Assembly (NCBI GenBank): GCA_002686115.1
Contig: NZAF01000018.1
Span: 2,040 to 16,380, forward strand
Length of the DNA: 14,341 nt
Source: Halobacteriovorax sp.
Lineage (GTDB): Bacteria; Bdellovibrionota; Bacteriovoracia; Bacteriovoracales; Bacteriovoracaceae
Reading direction: 5' to 3'
The notes beneath the pieces were generated by a model. It did not search any database, was not told the origin of the DNA, and was given only the letters and a program-made list of their open reading frames with translations. A program made the translations under genes and the position numbers. Shown piece after piece: positions 13,442-14,341 of this stretch (its first letter is position 1; each line of letters opens with the position of its first letter).

Positions 13442-14341
13442 TAAAATACTTATATTGTTTTTATTGCTTCTCTTTATTATTACAGGAGCTATATGGAATA
13501 TCATAAGATCACCATACTTTATCGAAATAGCTTCTACAAAAGTTAACGATATTATAAGTAGAGAAATTGATGCTGAAGTTCAGTTTAGAGGATTTGATGT
13601 AAGTTTGATTCCACTGAGAACTAGTCTGTACGATGTTAACATAAATAAGTTTGGAGAGTTATCCGTTCGAGTCGCACAACTTGATTTATCTTTTTCAGTT
13701 TGGGACTTGTTTAAAAGTCATATTAATATTTCAGGAATTGCAATTAGTGATGGCTATGTGATTTTAAATATTAAGTCAGAATCTAAAAAAGAAAACAAAA
13801 GTTTTGATTTAACTAAGATTAATGCATTTGACTTTTATAAAACAAAGATAAGTGAAAAAATTCCCTTTGATATAAAAAGTGTTGAATTGAATGAAATTGA
13901 TCTGCAGGTCAATGAAGATGTCTACAATATCTCAAGGTTTGTATTTAAACCCTATCGCTATAGCTATGAATTAATGAGTGAGTTTAGGAACTTAAGCTAT
14001 AAAGGCTATGAAATAGCTTTGCTCAAGTTAGATGCAGAAATTGATCAAAAGAAAATTCGCCTCATTGACTTTAAGGCAATAACTGGCAGTGAAGAAATTG
14101 GAGCATTTGGAGAAATCGATCAAAATAAGAAAAAAACATTTAAGATTCAAGCAACATATAATGGAGATTTTTCTCTTTTGAAAATGCCAGATATCCTTAA
14201 TTGTGCCAAATCTGAAAATATAATTAACATTAATGGGAATCTCGAGAAGATAAGTGCTACATCAAAAGGAGAGCTTGTAGGAGTCAAGTCAAAGTATGCT
14301 CTTATTGATAAAGTTAATTATGTAGCGAGTTATCAAAATGG
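13428..14341 (+). CDS. AsmA/TamB-like inner-membrane-anchored envelope protein (5' part)
   Basis: An open frame of 304 codons running off the window. From TTG 13428 the protein begins Met-Arg-Gly-Ile-Asn-Lys, has one membrane helix (about 6-24), then a periplasmic region starting SPYFIEIASTKVNDIISREI. The pattern of a short helix followed by Glu-Val-x-Phe-x-Gly-Phe-Asp-Val and repeated beta-strand motifs (residues about 45-110) is that of AsmA/TamB-type proteins, which form long grooves for phospholipid or protein traffic to the outer membrane. No ATG occurs near the 5' end. The frame is closed by TAA at 13419, so TTG 13428 (with TAAGG at 13419-13423) is the only start keeping the basic N-terminus; TTG 13455 lies inside the helix. 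Total length and C-terminal domain are not visible. Confidence 0.75.
   Translation, partial: MRGINKILILFLLLLFIITGAIWNIIRSPYFIEIASTKVNDIISREIDAEVQFRGFDVSLIPLRTSLYDVNINKFGELSVRVAQLDLSFSVWDLFKSHINISGIAISDGYVILNIKSESKKENKSFDLTKINAFDFYKTKISEKIPFDIKSVELNEIDLQVNEDVYNISRFVFKPYRYSYELMSEFRNLSYKGYEIALLKLDAEIDQKKIRLIDFKAITGSEEIGAFGEIDQNKKKTFKIQATYNGDFSLLKMPDILNCAKSENIININGNLEKISATSKGELVGVKSKYALIDKVNYVASYQN

Overview
The window is AT-rich and gene-dense. It holds most of a type IVa pilus (T4P) locus, followed by a TPR protein, two housekeeping genes and two poorly characterised genes. Low GC, short or overlapping junctions, a Myxococcus-like pil gene order (pilT-pilC-pilA-[pilG-like]-pilH-pilI-pilD-pilM-N-O-P-Q) and protein style suggest a Bdellovibrionota predator of the Bacteriovorax/Halobacteriovorax kind. 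This is inference from layout and composition; there is no rRNA or other marker to settle it.

Layout. 1-207 is the 3' end of pilT (retraction ATPase), then pilC (platform protein, GTG start). A 231-bp gap follows. It carries a near-perfect sigma-28 (FliA-type) promoter and a roughly 140-nt leader before pilA, the major pilin, which ends at a strong terminator. Convergent to pilA is a minus-strand membrane-anchored helical-repeat protein in the place where Myxococcus has pilG. Divergent from it are an ABC ATPase (pilH-like) and an ABC-2 permease (pilI-like). Next is pilD, the prepilin peptidase; its N-terminal zinc domain is intact, but it has no ATG/GTG/TTG start and appears to begin at ATA inside an ATAG overlap. 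A sigma-70-like promoter then starts pilM-pilN-pilO-pilP with 1-4-nt overlaps. pilQ (secretin) follows a 102-bp gap and is tightly coupled to a cytosolic acidic TPR protein, aroQ (type II dehydroquinase) and efp (elongation factor P), closed by a strong terminator.

After that terminator lie an unrecognised all-helical protein, probably made from a leaderless mRNA, and the start of an AsmA/TamB-like envelope protein (TTG start) that runs off the window.

How the parts fit. PilD cleaves prepilin. PilC with the ATPases polymerises and retracts it. PilM/N/O/P align the inner-membrane platform with the PilQ outer-membrane pore. The PilG/H/I-like set is an accessory transporter tied to pilus assembly in myxobacteria. 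The pilin looks to be under a flagellar-class sigma factor while the structural operon looks sigma-70 driven. If so, pilin supply could be timed with motility (attack phase in a predator) while the machine is present more constantly. No pilS/pilR pair is seen between pilC and pilA, no IS element, CRISPR, tRNA or rRNA was found, and no intergenic gap exceeds 300 bp.
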